From Ulota crispa (taxonomy: Eukaryota; Streptophyta; Bryopsida; Orthotrichales; Orthotrichaceae): a DNA stretch of 64,000 nt. This document shows, piece by piece, positions 45,601 through 57,707 of this stretch (position 1 is its first letter; each line of letters begins with the position of its first letter). Where the stretch lies: NCBI GenBank assembly GCA_963920765.1, contig OY987242.1, positions 19,802,002-19,866,001 of the forward strand, written 5' to 3'. The notes under the pieces are model-generated. The model was not told the origin of the DNA and made no database searches. It saw only the letters and a list, made by a program, of their open reading frames with translations. The position numbers and the translations under genes are program-made.

Positions 45601-48600
45601 GAGTATTTCAAACACCATGTAGCTGATGAACAGCGGCAACAAGTGAGAAACAATCGACGGACTTTGTCAGAGCAGTACTGGGGAACTGAGAAGATAGCGC
45701 AACAAAAGAAAGGATTTTGGGCCGAAAGTCAAGAGCTCCAGAAAGAGAAGCAAAACTTGTTAAAGCGACTTCAGGTCCAGTTGAACCAATAACTCTGTTT
45801 TTTTGTTTCTCCCAATCTTTGTTTTGTTTCAGCTTAATATAGCTTTTGTAAGAAAGTAGCATCACGTGTTGGATTGCCAAAATTTCGTAAAACATCAAAA
45901 TGATATGCGGGGATATGCGTTTTTCAGTGAATCTCAGCCATGAATCAACTTTACCCTAATCCTGGCAGGCCCTTGAAGTGTTCTCCTTAAGCAGATTGAG
46001 CTCTCACCTTGTGCGGCAGCCCAGCTGTCAACTACCTGAAATTCATGACGGACATGCTCACCAAGAGTAATAAACGCCATATCCGAGAGGAAATAGCATA
46101 AACTATGATACGATATAACTCACTGCCATTAACAACCATCAACAGAGTGATCTGAATAATTATCATTTACTCCAATTCTCGAATAGATGTTTATTTCACA
46201 CGAAGTGCTATATTGACATGGAGATTTATGTAGGAGTTGGAGGTTCATCACCCCTGCAACAGGCTGAAAGCGATGTCGGGAACGAAGGTGCAGCTCACAG
46301 AGTTGGACACAAAGAAACTGCGTCAAGAGATTTTGGAGCAAGAAGCTCTTATTCGAGGTTACCAGGTACTAACCGTTTTTCACCATTGATGTCTCATTGG
46401 AAAATAGTTGGCCATTTATGCATTTAAAATTCCTCGCTTTTCAAGCTAATGTAAATTTTGCATTAAAATGCTACTCGCCGATGTAGTGTCAGTTTCTGAA
46501 CTCAACACCTAAAATGAATCGTCTGCAAGAACGATAAGTGAGATAATTCAATCAAGTTCTCAAATTTTCAGCATCGAGTGTATTTTGCTAGGTTGAGAAC
46601 GAGAAGGCTGTTGCAAAACTCAGAGAAGTTCAGTTGGAAGCGAAGCAAAAGCTCCAGGAGATGGCCGAAGAGAAAGCACATCTTGCTTCTCAGCTGGTAA
46701 ACAGACAAATGCTGGGTTACGGTACAGATTCAGCTTCCTTGCACGAGAAGCTCCAGGGTGCCTTATCTCGTGAAACTGCGCTTCGGATCGACCTTAATAA
46801 GGTCTGTCTCAACTCGCAATGTTAACCATCTCAACTATTTCTGTCATAAAAGCATGCGAGCTTGTAATAAACATCTGGGTAAAAGATCTTGGTGAAAATA
46901 TGAAATGACCAAGACGTACTCATCTTGCCTAAATTCTGAAACTGCTGCTGCTTAGATGCGAGACTCGTACAATGAATTGGAGAAACGATCGAAGAGGGAA
47001 GAATCAAGCAGGGTAAAAGATCTGGAGTTGAAATTGACATCGTTGCAAGAAACGTTAGGAGCGGAACGGCAGAGCAATACTCAGATGGAAAGTAGAAAGC
47101 AAGCCATGATTCAGCAAGAAGAGCTTATTGCTTCACTCCAGGAAACAGTTTCTGATCAGGTATTGGTGTAGCCCGAGCAGTTTATTAATTCTGGTGATAT
47201 TAAATTTAACTTCTCATTCTTCAATCCTCACTCAAAATTGTACAAGAGATCCTCTCCTTCAAAGTTCATTACATGCTCCTCGAGCGAAGGTCTAGCTCAG
47301 CCGTTACTTGTGGCTAGTGACTCTTTGGGTGTGTGAACTATTTTTATATCCTCTGAACTCAAGAGCGCCTCACATGATTTGTACTTGATGTAGGCCTCAA
47401 AAATTCGGTCACTAACAAGCAGGCTAGAATCTGGTGAAGGGCAAGCCAAAAAGGAGGCTCAGTTGCAGATAGAAACCCTTCAAAACCAGGTTGGTTAACT
47501 CCATCTTGGTGATAGACAAGCCATATACCTGATCGAGATTCTGGAGCCCAAATTTTATTTATGTCAATCTGTTCGCTGATTAGGAAAATTTATATTGTGG
47601 AGACTTGTGTAGATCAAGCAATTGGAGACGTCTCTTCGTGCGTCAAAAAAGGAAACAGGTCTTCATGCACTTCAGGTGAGTAGCAGCATTCTGATATGAG
47701 CGTTGCAATCATGTTTCATAGTACAAAACGTGGACAGTGTAAAAAATACTTTGGTACTGTGAATATACCTTGTTAGGTCAGGTGATTTTACTTTTTTTAG
47801 TTTGAAATATGGAGATTGGAAGCAAATAATCCAACATTTGGCATACAATTATTTTTACAGGTGGCGAAGTCAGGGATGGAAGAAAACGAGACGTTTCGTC
47901 GGCTGCAAGCAGAGTTGATGGACAATCAGCAAAACGCACTTCAGAGAGATGAGGAGACAAATAGGATAATCCACCATCTGAAAGTTGAGAATGATAAAAT
48001 AAAACATGAGTCTGCAACACGCATTCGGAACTTGAACCATCGCATTCAAACACAGGCAAAGAGTGGCCACTCAATTTCAGAGAGTGAGCTGTCTGCTCTC
48101 AACCGGGTGAAAGACCTCGAAAAACAGGCATCGTTCATAAGATTTCTCCCGGACCGGAAACCTGCCTTGTTACTAGCCTGTTCTTAGCTTGTTTTGGTAA
48201 AAATAATACATATGCATCAAAGTGTAATTCCACGCATCCCATTCTCATGATTTTTGTGGTCACATGTCACAAGGCCTTTTCGCAATGTTTCGTTGTAATG
48301 TAAATATTTGTAAGGAACTCACCCAGATCTCGTGACGAAGCTCTGATATTTTTTACAATTACGGGCGACGGTGTTAGCAGGTGGCAAACCTACGCTTACA
48401 TTATTCGAGGAAGGTGAAAGAGCTTACTGACAAGCTGGAAGAGGCTAAACCCGTTGAGGTGATCAGTCGAAACAAGCCGTATTCTGACAATACAAGTCCC
48501 CAAGCAAGAGTTGCAACTACTCGTCTGCAGCCCGTAAGTTTCTCAGATGATCTTTGGATCCTTCTGCCACATGGTAGGCTGTAGAGTGCTACGAGGGAGA

Positions 48601-50736
48601 CACATAGTGCATACTGATGGAGAGAATGTACTACTAGTGTACATTTCAGCGTGTGGTGTCCGCTGAATAGCTCTCGTGCCCTCTTCATCCTGCAAGAGTA
48701 TAGTACAAACCTGCAGGACGGTTCTTGCTGCTCAACCTACTCACAAAAGCTTCTCTCAGGCACAGGGAAAGGCGCTGCGTGAGGCAAAAGAGCGAATTGC
48801 TCTGCAAGCGGACGTTTTATGTCAGAAGGATCGTACAATAAAGAGCTTACAGAAACAGATCCAGGCTTTGGAAACCAATGGAGCAGGTATGAATGCAGGT
48901 TTTCACGGTACCTGTCAGCACTCTCTGAGCTACAACGTTCTTCAACTGTGAAAATGACCTCTCTGCATTGTTGTTGAATGCAGGTCCTACTGTGGTACCG
49001 CATACTGAAGGCGAGAAACGAGCCAAGCCTGCAGCGAGAGAGGTACACTGCACTATTAGTACTCATAAACAGGGATCACCAAACAAAGGTACTGCTTGTC
49101 CACGTACTGGCAGCAATGGAAACTCGAATGATGCCGCTTCCGCAGACGAAATGGCCGAGCTTCGCAGGGAGCTCCAGAAATCAGAACTGACCCGGGAGGT
49201 GCTGCAGAAAACGTGCAATGAGTCTGTTGAGAAAACGGTCTTGCTTACCCTGCAGCACCAGCAAGCCCTTCAGCTCCAGCAGATCCGCCAATCCCAGATC
49301 AATCATCATCGCCCCACCGAATGCCAGCCTACCTTGGCAGGTACTACTCAGATTGGTTGCATTCACTTCAACCTTTTTTTATCTGTACGTCCTGTTCACT
49401 GCGAGTATCACCAGTTTTTTTACAAAGTTTATAGGAATTTTATACAGTAATTAGTACTTCCAAACGCCATGCTTGTTCTGGTAATATTTACACTTCCCAG
49501 TTTTTTGTGTCCCTTGTTGATTGAGTTAGAGTATTAATGAGGTGTTTTGTCTTTGTAAAACTGAACAGGTACGCATACATCAACGTTAGCAGGAGGGTGG
49601 GGTGATCACAGGAGTGGTTTGGAAGGGTTGAACTGGCTCTCCGAGCAAGGCGCGGTGGAGATGACAAACCGGGCATTAGATGCAAGGTACGGCTACTTAA
49701 GCCTATCACAGGCTTCAGAATATTTTAGGTTAATGAGTTCTCTCAGCTCACTTTTTTCCGCAGCAAGTCGATATCTGTTCTGCAGGATATCGGATAGTGA
49801 CGCCCAGATGAGAAGCTGGGAAAAACAGAATTTCTGACTCTTGCAGAGTACTGCAGGTTGAAGGTTATGTCTGATGAGCTCGATGAAGCGGATACCATGT
49901 GCCAACAGTCTCCGCGCATGACACAGGTGCTCTACCGATAGGCACCATTTATTCAAGCTCTTACTGCTGTGCAACAAGAGTTGGATTGTGATAAATTCCC
50001 AACCATATTCATGAAAAGTTTGTGACTCTCTGCAACTCCTGAAAGGTCATCCACTGTCGTTGAGCCAGAAAAGGCGCTACAGTTCTTACATACAAGGCAG
50101 AGGAACGCTCTAATTCCGTTGCTTTTTATGACACGGAGGTGAAACTGGAATCACTTGGAATCTCTGATGACAATTTCTCTCAGAAGAGTGCCCACTTGAG
50201 ACGGTGAATCAAATTGTGATATACATTGTCAGTTCAACCAGAAAATTACACTAGGGTCTCGCAGTGGATTCCTGTGAAGGAGTCAGCATGCATTTCCTGG
50301 CGGTTCTAACATGTTCCACAAACAAACCTCCGCATTTGCTACCTGTCAGAATTTCCAACAGGTTTCTTTTTGTCATCATGCTAAAGCAGAAATTCTCTGT
50401 GCAATGCTGAGTGCTGGGAACCATGGATCTTTAGGGGCCAAATGACTAGAAACTTTGTCTGACAAAAAATTGTTTTCTGGGCAGATCATGAACCTGAAAA
50501 AGAAGGTGGCAGAGATGGAATCTTGTCAACAACAAAAAGAGATGGAATGGAAGAAGTTGCTTCAGGAAACGAAGCAGACCAGCAGCATGGAACAGGAGTA
50601 CACAGAGCGAAAGTGGCAAGAAGCATTGGCTACTAAGAGCATGGAAGTGGAGAGGATTCGTCTTGAGCTGAATACTATTCTGGAGGCTGCAATGGCCATG
50701 CAGCATGCTCAAATGCAAATGAACCACAAGATCTGA
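42624..50736 (+). CDS. CEP162: Large coiled-coil protein, CEP162-like (centriole / ciliary transition zone)
   Basis: The 16 coding exons are 42624-42700, 43094-44840, 45040-45147, 45598-45774, 46234-46365, 46592-46801, 46956-47159, 47394-47489, 47613-47675, 47861-48127, 48381-48533, 48760-48886, 48984-49340, 49569-49686, 49847-49856 and 50485-50736. All phases agree and the predicted product is 1,365 residues. About the first 610 residues (exons 1-2) are polar and low in order. From about residue 640 to the end the protein is nearly continuous heptad-type coiled coil. Recognisable pieces are KLRQEILEQEALIRGYQVEN, SRVKDLELKLTSLQETLGAE and RVKDLEKQVANLRLHY. The layout (disordered first half, coiled-coil second half), the length (animal CEP162 is about 1,400) and the EILEQEALIRGYQ-type segment recall CEP162, which binds axonemal microtubules at the distal centriole and promotes transition-zone assembly. 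In plants such a protein would serve the flagellated sperm. Exon 10 ends at a GC donor and exon 15 is only 10 bases; both are required by phase. Another plant coiled-coil family is the main alternative. Confidence 0.6.
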
Positions 50737-53700
50737 CACCCCCATTCAATGTTTCGGTTTTGAAAGAACGAATCGCAAGCAAACCATGTTGATTTTTAAA
50801 ATGGTGAATGGGATCTTTACCGTTCTCAAATTGCCATACAAACTGGACTGAAATTGCTTTAGCCACCACTACAACGATAATCTGATCATATCTATCTTTG
50901 GAGGAAAAAACAGTAAACTACCACGTGAAAAACGTGCAAGTGTGCATATAATTTCAACAAGTATGGTTAAGAGTTATTACTGTATGCATCCGTCAAGAGC
51001 TCCCTACTAGAAACATTTTCTTTCAAAGAATGATGCCGTTTTTTTGGGAGGGAAGTACCTATTCATTTAGTGCAGAGAAAGTAATATAAATCATGAATGA
51101 CGGTCCCCACACCAGAAAATAATTTAGTGGTGAGATTAGGGGAATATTGACTACCAAAAGGGAAAAAATATTTTGCATAAAAGCAAGCAAAAAAAACACG
51201 TATGCCAACATATCTCCACATGTGACACCTTTGAAATTTGGTCAGGCCCTCTCTTGCAAAAACAAGCAACTGCGGTAAGAGAGGCTCTACCCCCATGTAG
51301 CATTGGTTTAGAGACCACCGAACCATATTTTGGTTCGGGAGAGTGGTTTTTGGCTTATAGAGTAAAATTGTTCAACAATTTGGAATCAAGTCTTGAAGAA
51401 TGCTTGTGCTCATAAGAATTTTGCATCTAACCAAATAAAAAACAATGAAATCAGGCATGTGAGTTGATGAATAATGACGTTTATACGAGATGGTCTCAAA
51501 ATACATATCCATATTTGGTCAAAAATGGATCAAAACAACAACACAATACATCAAACATCCAAGAAGAATGTCAAATTTCAATTGTGCGTTCCTAAAAATT
51601 TTCAAATTCTTCAAGAAACACATTTGTATTGTTTCTCTATACAATAGTAGTATAATTGTAATATTTGAAGATCTATTGAAATGGTGCTATCATTTCATAT
51701 TAAAGGGGGATTTTTGACCCTTTTTGTCCACTTAGCTACACCCTGTGATTGCTATTTTTATCCATTTTGTGTGAAACTGGTCTTAGTGGAAAGTTGAGAA
51801 ACCTTGCTTTCTAGAAATATAAGATTCTTGTCAAACAAAGCTTGTATGAAGTAGTAAGATCCAAAACCACACAAGCACAAAAACTAGATATTTTCCACCT
51901 ACAACTCACTCAATCATTATAATATTTCACCTCCAATAATAGATCTAATTGAAATTTTGATACTTTATAGTAAACAATGTGTAATTCCCATTTGTATAGT
52001 TAGATTGTTAAAATCAGATCCATATTTGATTCAACCGCACATTCAAGTTTACTACCCCTATTCCTAATAGATTTTGTGAAAATGTGTGTGGTCTTTAGAG
52101 GGTTAAGTAAGGTACTTATCTTAGCAGCTTCTCATTATGTGACTTTTTTTTTTTTTTTTTTTTTTTTTGCAAAGCCTCTTCTTTTGTAGTTTAAAGCCAA
52201 TAAATGTAAAAACAACACATCTTGCACCGCATGTCATAACAAATTGAGCTTGAGAATACACAGAGTCAACTTGAAGTTAATTGGCCGTAAAAGTTGACAT
52301 TATTGCATGTTCAAGAAAGGTCAGTCATAATTTGTGGCAAATGTGAAGTGTTAAGATTTTAAGAGAAACATATTTATATTGAAACCAGGATTTTTTTTTG
52401 GTTTTCCTACCAGTGCTTATGTGGCATTCTTTGAAAATGGCTTGTGGCTTGCAGGCTCCATCCTAGTTCTGGTTGGAGTTGAAGGTCGCCCTTATGCATG
52501 GATTTTGCAGCATCATGGGATCTTTTTGTAGGCAAAAAGTATTCATTGACATTTTAAATAATATATCTGAATTATCATTGGCATTACTTACTTATTGCAT
52601 GGAATTGGATTAGACAATACCTCAAATAATTTTAATGTGTTGGCATCAATTTTCAATTTGACAAGAATTTTATGGAAGCCTAGACTGCTATGCAATTTTC
52701 ATTATTGCAATTTGACACTTATTTTTAAAAAATCCCCTTTTTTTCTATAGGCTTGAAGCTCACCTTTTTTTTTGAGGCAATTGGGCCTAAAATTTCCCAA
52801 AAAAAATCATTGATTGAAACTATTCATTGAAAAACAAGGAGAGAAATATTGCATGTGAATGAGCATGATATTTTTCTACATGGTCAAATTTGACTAGCCT
52901 TACCAACATGTTGAATTCAAATGTGACATTCACAAATACACAAACTACAATGTTTACTATTATTCTAACCTTCTTTTCACATTTTTTTGTAATTCTCTTG
53001 TTCAAAATGCTAATATATTTGAAATCTTAAAGATGTGCTTTTACCCTTGTCCAACAATTGCACCTATATGTCTTCAAATCTTCTATGAAATCAAGCCTTG
53101 AACTTCCAAAATAAAGTATATGGAGGCTGAAAGATAGAAAATTATGATCCCATGTTAAATCATGTGTTTTTCCTTTCACCTTTAAGATATTGGCATTAGT
53201 GACAATTCAATGAAAAGATTTTGCTGTGTTCCAAAAGCATTACTCCTCCTAAAAACTCAAAACTTCAATTGAATTACAAGGTGATCGTTGCAAAACAAGA
53301 GATATAAAACTTGTAAGACATAAACATGTATGAAACACAAAATTTACAATTTTGTTGTCTATTTACTGTATGTCATTTCTTTGATTGAAGGTTTGAGTTT
53401 GTGAAGGTGCAATTACCCTAAGATTGAAAATAAATAAATTAACCAACTAAAACTCAAAAATTAGACAAAAATGCTTATTACTTTTAGAATAAAATTTGAG
53501 AACTTCAAATCCAAAATTTGAACCAAAAAACCCACAGTATAATTTTTTGTATATTATTATTTTTAATAAAGAAACCTACACAACAATAGAATGAGTGTTT
53601 CAATACTTAAGGCTATTACTTGTATGCGGTTAGGCTATGAGTCAAGCACTTGCCCCCCATTGAAAGGTAAAAGAAAATGACAATTCCAAAAAACATAGAG

Positions 53701-54030
53701 TATGACTTATGCACTTCATAGTTCAACAATAAAACATCAATTAGTACAAAAATAACAAAAAGTCACCAAAATTTCCAAATACTTTCCAAAGATCACACGA
53801 TTTCAAAGAAAAGGTGCATATGGTCAGTTAGACTGCACATTGCAAGCAAGGGGGTTCAGTGAAGAAAGGCAAAAGTTTTCAAAGATTTGTTTGGGTCTCA
53901 CCCAGATCTCAATGCCATTATCTCGCCCCAAGTGGGACACTCCCACTAAGAGTTGTGTCCACCTAACAGAATTCTACTCTAGACTTGATCTCTCTACTCT
54001 AGACTTGATCTTTCTGCAAGCCCCACTTAG
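50737..54030. other. 3' flank of the CEP162-like gene and AT-rich intergenic
   Basis: The first few hundred bases probably hold the 3' untranslated region. A solo family-like terminus, TTTAGAGGGTTAA, ends near 52106. A poly-T tract lies at about 52146-52169. A 20-base direct duplication (CTACTCTAGACTTGATCT type) lies at about 53975-54013. No gene was recognised. Confidence 0.45.
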
Positions 54031-54188
54031 GACGTCCTTCCATGCTCACCTGGTAGCCGGTGCAATTTAAAATAGCCAACCGATTTTCGGTTGGATGGGA
54101 GTTCCATTTTTTTGGAATTCCCATTCAATTAATTATTGGTCGGCTATTTTAAACTTTATCGACCATCTAGTGAGCATGGAAGGACGCC
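54031..54188. mobile_element. Short hairpin element (MITE-like), arms of about 60 bases
   Basis: The left arm contains CGTCCTTCCATGCTCAC and AATTTAAAATAGCCAACCGA. The right arm contains the inverses TCGGCTATTTTAAA and GTGAGCATGGAAGGACG. The loop region is itself symmetric (GGGAGTTCCATTTTTTTGGA). No target duplication could be fixed. Confidence 0.55.
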
Positions 54189-54550
54189 CACAGTCTTCTC
54201 AAAACATGGGTTAATTGAACCCATGCTCTACTCTCCAACATTAAAAGCATATAAGGTAGGAGGCTCATAAACCAACCATCTCAGGGTGGAAACTAAATTT
54301 GGGGGAGGCGAAACTTCTTGAAATGTTTTTTGATAATTTTTTCATGAAAGACAAGAGGAATTGGCATCTAACCCAAGTTGTTTCATATTTTTTAAAGCTT
54401 TGTGAAATTAGTTGTGAAATTGTGAAATAGAAGTGACATATAGCTCTAAAATTGCACACCTCAAATGTATACCAATTACCAATTGTACCTTTTTGAAAAC
54501 TATGAAAAATAGCACGCACAAATAAAGTACATTTGAGAAAGTGGACAGTT

Positions 54551-55503
54551 TTAACCCCTAACGAACCAAGCCCTTTTTTCTTTGAAAATCATTGAAAATT
54601 GCCACTTTTGGGGGAATGAGTAGAAAGTTAGGAAAAAAAGTATTTTTGAGAATTGAAGTGTAAGATCTTGTCCTAGATTATGGGAGGTACTTGTGGAAAA
54701 AAAATTCAGTTCATTCTAGAAGTAGAGGAGTGAGATATTGACTTCTGAAGAGAGAGAGAGAGAAAAAAAAAGCTTCCCAAAGATTTCAAAAGCTTTTGAC
54801 GGCTCCTATATCAAAAAATTGCTTTACGCAAAGTCAAGGTTTATTTTTCCCATGTAGAAGACCAAGTTAGGTAAGTGTGGGAGAATTTCCAACTGACTTG
54901 GAGGTGTGAAATATACTTTGTAAAATCTTGCAATGCCGTAATGCCATGAAATTTGCATATACACCAAACAAAACTGGAGGATTTATGTAAAATTGAGAAA
55001 TCTGAGTTACTTTGATCCAAATGGTGAAATCCAAGGAATCTTAGTCTACTATAACTTGGAAAAAAAAAAGTCAAAAACAAAATCCACAAAGAGCTCAAAA
55101 AAGTAAAGTAACAAATTTTACAAGGGGCAAAAAGAATGGAGGTGTGGGAGTCCCATACCTACTTGCAAACTAAAACTTCTCATAACTTTCACCTTATCAA
55201 TCAAAATTGAGTGATTCAAAGATTTCCACATTTGTATAAATCTAAAGAACCAATTTTAGATTTTTACTTTTAAAAAATGCAATTTTGATTTCTTTTTTGG
55301 GCTGCCCGCCCTCCCCTTTTTTAGAAATTCATACAAAACTTTTTCAATAAATGTCGGAATGAAGAAAAAATTAGATGCCCACATAGATCTCTGAAATCCT
55401 CACCTTCAATAAAAGTTTCAAAAAATCACAAAAAGTAGATTAACTATAGGTACATGCCCAAAATCCATTTGTCCCAGAGAACAATTGATCCTTTAGGGGT
55501 TAA
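54551..55503 (+). mobile_element. TTAA-flanked piggyBac-like non-autonomous element, copy H
   Basis: The element is 953 bases, the longest complete copy. It begins TTAACCCCTAACGAACCAAG and ends TTGATCCTTTAGGGGTTAA, with TTAA at 54551-54554 and 55500-55503. The right 330 bases align with 16996-17344. It includes a GA dinucleotide tract at about 54750-54762. Short frames have no transposase features. Confidence 0.7.
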
Positions 55504-55925
55504 AATTTGAGCGCTTCTAGAACCTCCTACCTTACTGCCCCTACCGCCCCCCAGTCCCCACTGCGTCATTTAAGTTACTATAACATAAACAGCATAGTCA
55601 GTCAAGGAAGTCACAAAGGGCGTTGTCCACTTACCACTTATTAAACCAGGCGTACCCTTCCCTTTGAATTGCAGGCCCCCAGTACACTTATGGTGTAGCT
55701 ACCCAGATGATCTTGTTTGGATTCTTTTACACGTCCTTCCTACTCCAAACACCGAATTCGGTCCTTTTGCCCTTGGACCTCATAATCAAGCCCTAGCTTG
55801 TCCCCCACCCCCACCCTCCTCTCAGTCCCTCACACGTTGAAACCACCCAAAGTGAAATGGCAACTTCTAAGAAATTGCTTCTTTATATTTTTTTGTTACA
55901 GATAACGTTAGGGATAAAATAATAA
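55504..55925. other. Intergenic spacer
   Basis: A C-rich stretch at 55.52-55.85 kb contrasts with its surroundings. No gene was recognised. The last nine bases are one copy of the target duplication of the element that follows. Confidence 0.4.
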
Positions 55926-56225
55926 GGGAAAATTTTATGGATACCCCTGAAGTTTGCCCTTGGTTTTTCAGAAATTGCACAAATATTCTTGGATCATATT
56001 CCTAAGGCGTATGTTTTATTATGCACATTACTTTTTTCATGACCAATGTTAATTAAAAGAGTGCAATAGAACAGAAAAGAAGTAGTGTGTGCACAAGGGA
56101 AAAAGACATGCACAATAGAACAAATGCGTGAAAATCATGATCCAAGAGTATATGTGCAATTTCTGAAAAACTAGGGCTACATATGCAAATATGGCAAACT
56201 TCGAGGGTATCCACAAAATTTCCCC
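55926..56225. mobile_element. 300-base Mutator-type non-autonomous element with 9-base target duplication
   Basis: It begins GGGAAAATTTTATGGATACC and ends in the near inverse, GGTATCCACAAAATTTCCCC. The inverted repeats continue imperfectly for about 80 bases, with further matches at GAAATTGCACA and its inverse. An exact 9-base direct repeat, AAATAATAA, lies outside both ends (55917-55925 and 56226-56234). Nine-base duplications with long inverted repeats starting with G are typical of the Mutator superfamily. It is non-coding. Confidence 0.7.
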
Positions 56226-56234
56226 AAATAATAA

Positions 56235-57211
56235 AGTCTACTTACATTTTCAAATTCTTCTAAATATCTTCCGTTTTGTTATGTAAATCAATTTCAACAC
56301 ACGGTGCACTTGGCCTAGCAATTAATAACGGAATTGCCACATAAAACATCAAATTTGGTAATTTTTTATTTGGGCTTATTGCCATGCACTCTGCCCTTTA
56401 CAAAGACAACTAAGTTCTAAACACTTTCTGGGATGGTTTAAAAAGGGGAGAAAAAGGTATAAGATCTAGTAATATCAGAAATTGTCAATTTCACACCAAA
56501 TGTTGTTGGCTAAGTGATTAAACAAAAATTGCATGATAGGTACAGTAGTGGTTTCCCTTGGATATGTTTTTTTCCAACTTTGCGAGTGTCAAATAGAACT
56601 TTATCTTTCTTGGTTAGGTAGCAAGTGTTTTTTGTATCAAATTCAATTGCTCATATGTTCTAACATATTATTGTATGCCATGCATTACTTTCCTTAAGGA
56701 TACAATCTATTAAGGATTCTCAAATTTGCCAAATCCACATTAGAGTTTATCATTTAGCTAACTTTATATGCTTTTAAATAGTTCTCAAAAGGACAAGTCA
56801 CAAGTCTAGACCAAGGGGGCAATGGACATTTACAAATTTTCATTTATATAAACTATTAGTTATGTTGACATGATTGAAAAACTATATATGCTTATTAAAT
56901 CTTGAAAATTGAACATTGGTATATCTTTGAAAACATGCAAATTACATAATGTTCAAAAAATTAGGTTCAAGTTATGCATTTTCTATACATATTGCATCTC
57001 ACATGTGCATGAGCCTTTTATGTAGTTTGTTGCATACATTTATGTTGGTACAATAAGATTGTAAGAAAATTTGCACCTAACTTATAATGGGTAAATTTTT
57101 GAATAAAAATGGACTTATGGTGTTGTTGACCATCTAATGGTTGAACCAAATACTATGTTTTACTAACATATGTTTTCTAAAATTGATTTGAATAATATAT
57201 AATACTTAGGG
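56235..57211. other. AT-rich intergenic, nothing recognised
   Basis: No exon-like structure, RNA gene or repeat border was supported here. Confidence 0.5.
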
Positions 57212-57328
57212 TATGTTCACACTTGATGTTAAGAGGAATATTAGCAATATGAATGGAGTCTAAAGGTGTGTCCAAATGCATCTAATTTTCCTTAACTACT
57301 ACTACTCTTAACACCAAGTGTGAACATA
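57212..57328. mobile_element. Short inverted-repeat element, TATGTTCACACTTG ends
   Basis: TATGTTCACACTTGATGTTA with following AGAG at the left mirrors CTCTTAACACCAAGTGTGAACATA at the right, a 25-base inverted repeat with one mismatch around an interior of about 65 bases. ACTT occurs just outside both ends within a few bases, so a target duplication is possible but not fixed. Confidence 0.55.
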
Positions 57329-57707
57329 TACTTGGAAGATGGAATACTCATAGGCTAACAATATCCTTTCACCTATGTTACAAGAACCTGTGTTTATTAA
57401 ACAAAATTTTGGGCACTTCAATCTTAGTTTTGAGCTTTACTAAATCCCCTAGAGATATTGGAAGGTTTACTTGTAGTCTTTAGTGCAAAACCTTCCAAAT
57501 CCAAAGGCTAAGTAATTCTTGAAAGAACAAATCATTGGTGTTTACAAATCAAGTACACATGCAAGGATACGACCTTACTTGAAAACGTTTTGAGTCCTAT
57601 AATCAAACTCCTTTTCATTTGATTTCGTGTCAATCATCTCATCATCAATCTCAACTCATATTGGATGAGCAAGGCCTACATACAGTTTACCCTGTTATCA
57701 TTGGGCC

